NCBI GenBank assembly: GCA_025455125.1
Contig: JALONE010000016.1
Location: forward strand, 1-9,269
Direction of reading: 5' to 3'
Length of the DNA stretch: 9,269 nt
From: Bacteroidota bacterium
Lineage (GTDB): Bacteria; Bacteroidota; Ignavibacteria; UBA10030
Under the pieces are notes generated by a model. It searched no databases and was not told the DNA's origin. It was given only the letters and a program-made list of their open reading frames with translations. Of the stretch, positions 6,952 through 9,269 are shown one piece after another. The position numbers and the translations under genes were made by a program. Each line of letters opens with the position of its first letter. The stretch's first letter is position 1.

Positions 6952-8097
6952 CTATCGGGATGTGTCCGCAAATGGACGGGTGATCGGGAGTTCGTAGATA
7001 CGGTACCGCTTGTAGATCTTCCCCTTCAGTAATTCTGCGGCACGGTTCATCATGACGTTGTCCTCGAGGATCCAACTCGCCTCTCCATACGCGTATCCCA
7101 ACGCTTTCGCATTCCGTGCCACTTCATAGAAAAGAACACCCGCCGCTCCGCTGTTCAGATATTCCGGCACCACTCCCAGTACGATGACGCGTACGCAACT
7201 GATCTCCTTGCTCTTCGTCATCATGTGGTACAACCCTGGCAACAAGCGCCCGCTCCGGTTGTACTTCAGCGGAACATTGATATCCGGCAGTGCCAGCGCA
7301 AACCCGACAACCTTGCCATGCGTTTCCGCCATAATGATCAACTCCGGCTTGACGATGGCCTTGAGGTCTTTCGCCAACGCGTCAAACTCTGCATCGGTCA
7401 TCGGGACAGCGCCCCAATTCTTCTGCCATGCTTTGTTATACACCACCTTGATCCGGTCGACCTCTTCGTAGTAGTGCTTCATGTCCAACGTTCGGAAGGT
7501 CATCCGCGCGCGTTGCTTCACCAGATTCACCGCTCGTTCCAACCGTTCGGTGTACACTTCGGCCTGTGACATCCAATAGGCGTAGAGGTCCTTCGCCTTT
7601 CGGAATCCGTACGCCTCCGTCAACGCCTGATAGTAGGGAGGATTATGCGTCATCAGCACCGTGGGACTCGTATCGAATCCCTCGACGAGCATGCCGTACT
7701 CATCGTTCACCGAAGGATTCGCCGGACCACGCAGCGCAGTCGCATTGAACCGGGCGACGTAGTTGCGCGCGGCATCAAAGAGCGCGTTCGCAACCTCCTG
7801 GTCATTGATGCAATCGAAGAAGCCGAAGAAGCCGATATTCTCTTCATGCTCCTTGTTATGATTGTAGTTCATGATGGCCGCGATGCGTCCCACCGTTTCG
7901 CCCCCGCGTTCTGCAAGAAAGAACTCCACATCCGCGTGCTGGTAGAACGGATTCCTTTTGCGGTCGAGAAGTTTCCGGCGATCCATCAACAGCGGAGGCA
8001 CCCACGCCGGATCGTTCGCCATGATCTTCCATGGCAGTTTGATGAACGTCTTCATGTCCCGTGCAGACGAAACAGGACGCACTAGAACCGAATTCAC
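6952..8097 (-). CDS. GNAT-type acyltransferase, candidate bacterial ceramide synthase (BcerS/YghO-like)
   Basis: The product is a 381-residue soluble protein with no signal peptide or membrane segment. I recognise its conserved blocks as those of the YghO-like family, to which the bacterial ceramide synthase described in Caulobacter is assigned: FIKLPWKIMANDPAWVPPL (18-36), RNPFYQHADVEFFLAER (48-64), VGRIAA (69-74), NIGFFGFFDC (87-96), LRGPANPSVNDEYG (122-135), HNPPYY (151-156) and KDLYAYW (169-175). The C-terminal part looks like a GNAT fold, with VRVIVLGVVPEYLNSGAAG (302-320) as acyl-CoA motif A and SWILEDNVMMNRAAE (341-355). If the assignment holds, it N-acylates the sphingoid amine made by the adjacent spt-like enzyme. 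Start GTG at 8097 has TGAGGT 7 nt upstream. It lies 36 nt beyond the terminator hairpin of the spt-like gene and 7 bp before ilvE. Family membership is fairly secure; the ceramide reaction is inferred from family and neighbourhood, and another N-acyltransfer is possible. Confidence 0.72.
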   Translation of the reverse strand: MNSVLVRPVSSARDMKTFIKLPWKIMANDPAWVPPLLMDRRKLLDRKRNPFYQHADVEFFLAERGGETVGRIAAIMNYNHNKEHEENIGFFGFFDCINDQEVANALFDAARNYVARFNATALRGPANPSVNDEYGMLVEGFDTSPTVLMTHNPPYYQALTEAYGFRKAKDLYAYWMSQAEVYTERLERAVNLVKQRARMTFRTLDMKHYYEEVDRIKVVYNKAWQKNWGAVPMTDAEFDALAKDLKAIVKPELIIMAETHGKVVGFALALPDINVPLKYNRSGRLLPGLYHMMTKSKEISCVRVIVLGVVPEYLNSGAAGVLFYEVARNAKALGYAYGEASWILEDNVMMNRAAELLKGKIYKRYRIYELPITRPFADTSR

Positions 8098-8104
8098 GTG
8101 AATG

Positions 8105-8110
8105 ACCTCA
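8105..8110 (-). promoter_or_regulatory. Ribosome binding site supporting the GTG start of the bcerS-like gene
   Basis: TGAGGT on the minus strand lies 7 nt before the GTG at 8097. An overlapping ATG at 8111-8109 is out of frame and meets a stop within six codons, so the GTG is the best start. Confidence 0.6.
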
Positions 8111-8122
8111 TGCTCGTGTCCG

Positions 8123-8161
8123 ATAAAACAAAAAGCCGCAGTGACCGTTCACCGCGGCTTT
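8123..8161 (-). terminator. Intrinsic terminator after the spt-like gene
   Basis: On the minus strand an 8-bp perfect stem (AAAGCCGC at 8132-8139 with GCGGCTTT at 8154-8161), then one A-C mismatch, a further 4-bp stem (8141-8144 with 8149-8152) and a 4-nt loop. In the minus direction it is followed directly by TTTTTGTTTTAT (8134-8123). On the plus strand no T-run follows, so it acts for minus-strand transcription. It begins 35 nt after the spt-like stop and ends only about 25 nt before the next start codon. Confidence 0.88.
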
Positions 8162-8196
8162 GGGAGTCCTTCCCGTACTCACACACACCCTTCATG

Positions 8197-9269
8197 TCAA
8201 TTGGCAACGCCGAACTGCTTGCCGACGGCGCGGAATGTTTCGAGAATTCTGTCGAGATGCTGCTTTTCGTGCGTCGCCATGAAGCTCGTTCGCAGCAGTT
8301 CCATGCCCGGAGGCACTCCAGGGCGAATGAAGGCATTCACGAAAACGCCGGCATCGAAGAGCGCGCGCCACATCGCCAGCACTTTCTCCGTATCGCCGAT
8401 GATCACTGGCACAACCGCCGAATCATGCTCCCCGACGCGGTACCCCATTTGGCTCAAGTGGGTCCGCATGTAGCGGGCATTCTGCATCAACCGGTCGACT
8501 CGCTCGGGTTCCTTTTCGAGGACATCCAGGGCGGCAAGCGCAGATGCGACGGACGCGGGCGTTGGACTTGCGCTGAAGATGAGCGCTGCGGCATGATGCT
8601 TCAGAAAATTGATCACCGAACGGTCGCCGACCACGAATCCACCGAGTGATGCAAACGTCTTGCTGAACGTTCCCATCGTCAAGTCAGTTTCCTTGACGAG
8701 ATTGAAATGGCTCGCCGTCCCTCGGCCGCCGACCCCGATCACGCCGACAGCGTGCGCATCGTCGACCATAATGCGGGCGTTGTACGCACGGGCGATGTTC
8801 ACCATGTCTGGAAGGTTTACAATCTCTCCGGATGTACTGAAGACGCCGTCCGTCACGATCAACTTCGGAGCATCCTTCGGCAATCCAGAAATCATCTGTT
8901 CCAGATGCTTCATGTCGTTGTGCTTGTACCGCACGATCGACTGACTGCCATCTCCCGTGTACGATGCCATACCCGCCGCTACGAGATTGCCCGTGACGAT
9001 CGAAGCATGGTTGTCCTTGTCCGAGAGAACATACTCCCCCTTCTGGACAAGCACCGGCACGACGCCCTGTGCGGTCTGGAAGCCAGTGCTGAAGAGCAGG
9101 CAATCTTCCTTCCCCATGAACTTCGCAAGCCGCTCTTCCATTTCGACGTGCAGATCAAGCGTGCCCGTGAGATAGCGGGAACCGGAACACCCCGTCCCAT
9201 ACTTCTTCACGGCATTGATGGCCGCTTCTTTCACTTTCGGATGAGCAGTAAGCCCAAGGTAATTGTTGG
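8197..9269 (-). CDS. spt: Serine palmitoyltransferase-like alpha-oxoamine synthase, N-terminus outside the window
   Basis: This cytosolic PLP enzyme condenses an amino acid with an acyl thioester and releases CO2; in the SPT branch L-serine and a long-chain acyl group give 3-ketosphinganine, the first step of sphingolipid synthesis. The frame is open to the window edge, and the residues before the GTG at 9234 read NNYLGLTAHPK, the family's conserved block, so the real start lies beyond 9269. Counting from that GTG: YGTGCSGSRYLTGTLDLHVEMEE (12-34), the cofactor-stacking histidine H76 in DKDNHASI, VDDAHAVG (157-164), the PLP lysine K192 in GTFSKTFASLGGF, and RTSFMATHE near the end. The GTLDLHVE block and the FSASPTPASVAS stretch match Bacteroidota SPT better than 2-amino-3-ketobutyrate CoA ligase or BioF. 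A cysteate-using enzyme for sulfonolipids is a close alternative. A terminator follows the stop. Family very secure, substrate less so. Confidence 0.85.
   Translation of the reverse strand, partial: NNYLGLTAHPKVKEAAINAVKKYGTGCSGSRYLTGTLDLHVEMEERLAKFMGKEDCLLFSTGFQTAQGVVPVLVQKGEYVLSDKDNHASIVTGNLVAAGMASYTGDGSQSIVRYKHNDMKHLEQMISGLPKDAPKLIVTDGVFSTSGEIVNLPDMVNIARAYNARIMVDDAHAVGVIGVGGRGTASHFNLVKETDLTMGTFSKTFASLGGFVVGDRSVINFLKHHAAALIFSASPTPASVASALAALDVLEKEPERVDRLMQNARYMRTHLSQMGYRVGEHDSAVVPVIIGDTEKVLAMWRALFDAGVFVNAFIRPGVPPGMELLRTSFMATHEKQHLDRILETFRAVGKQFGVAN

Noticed and set aside
8178..8192. Short GT/AC-rich run after the spt-like gene as a microsatellite
   Set aside because: Only about four dinucleotide units, too short to be a meaningful repeat.
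8172..8200. TTGACA on the minus strand at the spt-like stop codon as a possible promoter -35 for the bcerS-like gene
   Set aside because: With a 17-nt spacer the -10 position reads TACGGG, a poor match, and transcription from there would meet the terminator hairpin; Bacteroidota promoters also use a different consensus.
1..9269. Mobile element, CRISPR, phage or defence island
   Set aside because: No transposase, integrase, terminal inverted repeats, direct-repeat arrays or recognisable defence genes on either strand; the genes are metabolic, envelope and stress functions with even character.

Overview
The window is a gene-dense stretch of bacterial chromosome, moderately GC-rich by eye, with eight more or less complete protein genes, two of them cut or nearly cut by the window edges, and almost no spacer DNA. 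I see no rRNA, tRNA, CRISPR array, insertion sequence, phage gene or integration site. Several protein features point to the Bacteroidota/Chlorobiota (FCB) group, possibly an Ignavibacteria-like lineage: the serine hydroxymethyltransferase carries the GKDW..NPFGL insertion seen in that group, there is a serine-palmitoyltransferase-type enzyme, and there is a large secreted TlpA-type thioredoxin with tetratricopeptide repeats. This placement is an inference and not a measured result.

Left part, plus strand (1-2966): the end of glyA (serine hydroxymethyltransferase), tatC (twin-arginine translocase membrane subunit) and a trans-polyprenyl diphosphate synthase of the long-chain type. They are tightly packed (15 bp gap, then a 1-base stop/start overlap), so they are probably one transcript. 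All three are housekeeping genes.

Right part, minus strand, read from right to left (9269-2976): a serine-palmitoyltransferase-like alpha-oxoamine synthase (its N-terminus lies outside the window), a clear intrinsic terminator, then a run of five close genes. These are a GNAT-type protein resembling the bacterial ceramide synthase (BcerS/YghO-like) family, ilvE (branched-chain aminotransferase), a stand-alone cyclic-nucleotide-binding domain protein, a universal stress protein whose start overlaps the preceding gene, and a secreted TPR-thioredoxin protein. The two gene blocks converge at 2966/2976 with only 9 bp between stop codons.

How the genes may work together: the most interesting unit is the pair spt-like + bcerS-like. 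The first would condense serine (or a similar amino acid) with a fatty acyl thioester, and the second would N-acylate the amine to make a ceramide-type lipid. IlvE, 7 bp downstream of the second gene, makes the keto acids from which iso-branched fatty acids are primed, and such chains are common in Bacteroidota sphingolipids. The reductase (CerR-type) that would complete the pathway is not in the window. The cyclic-nucleotide-binding protein, the stress protein and the thioredoxin look like a stress or envelope-redox tail of the same transcript. Nothing here demands a wholly new system; the lipid module and the CNB/USP overlap are the best leads.
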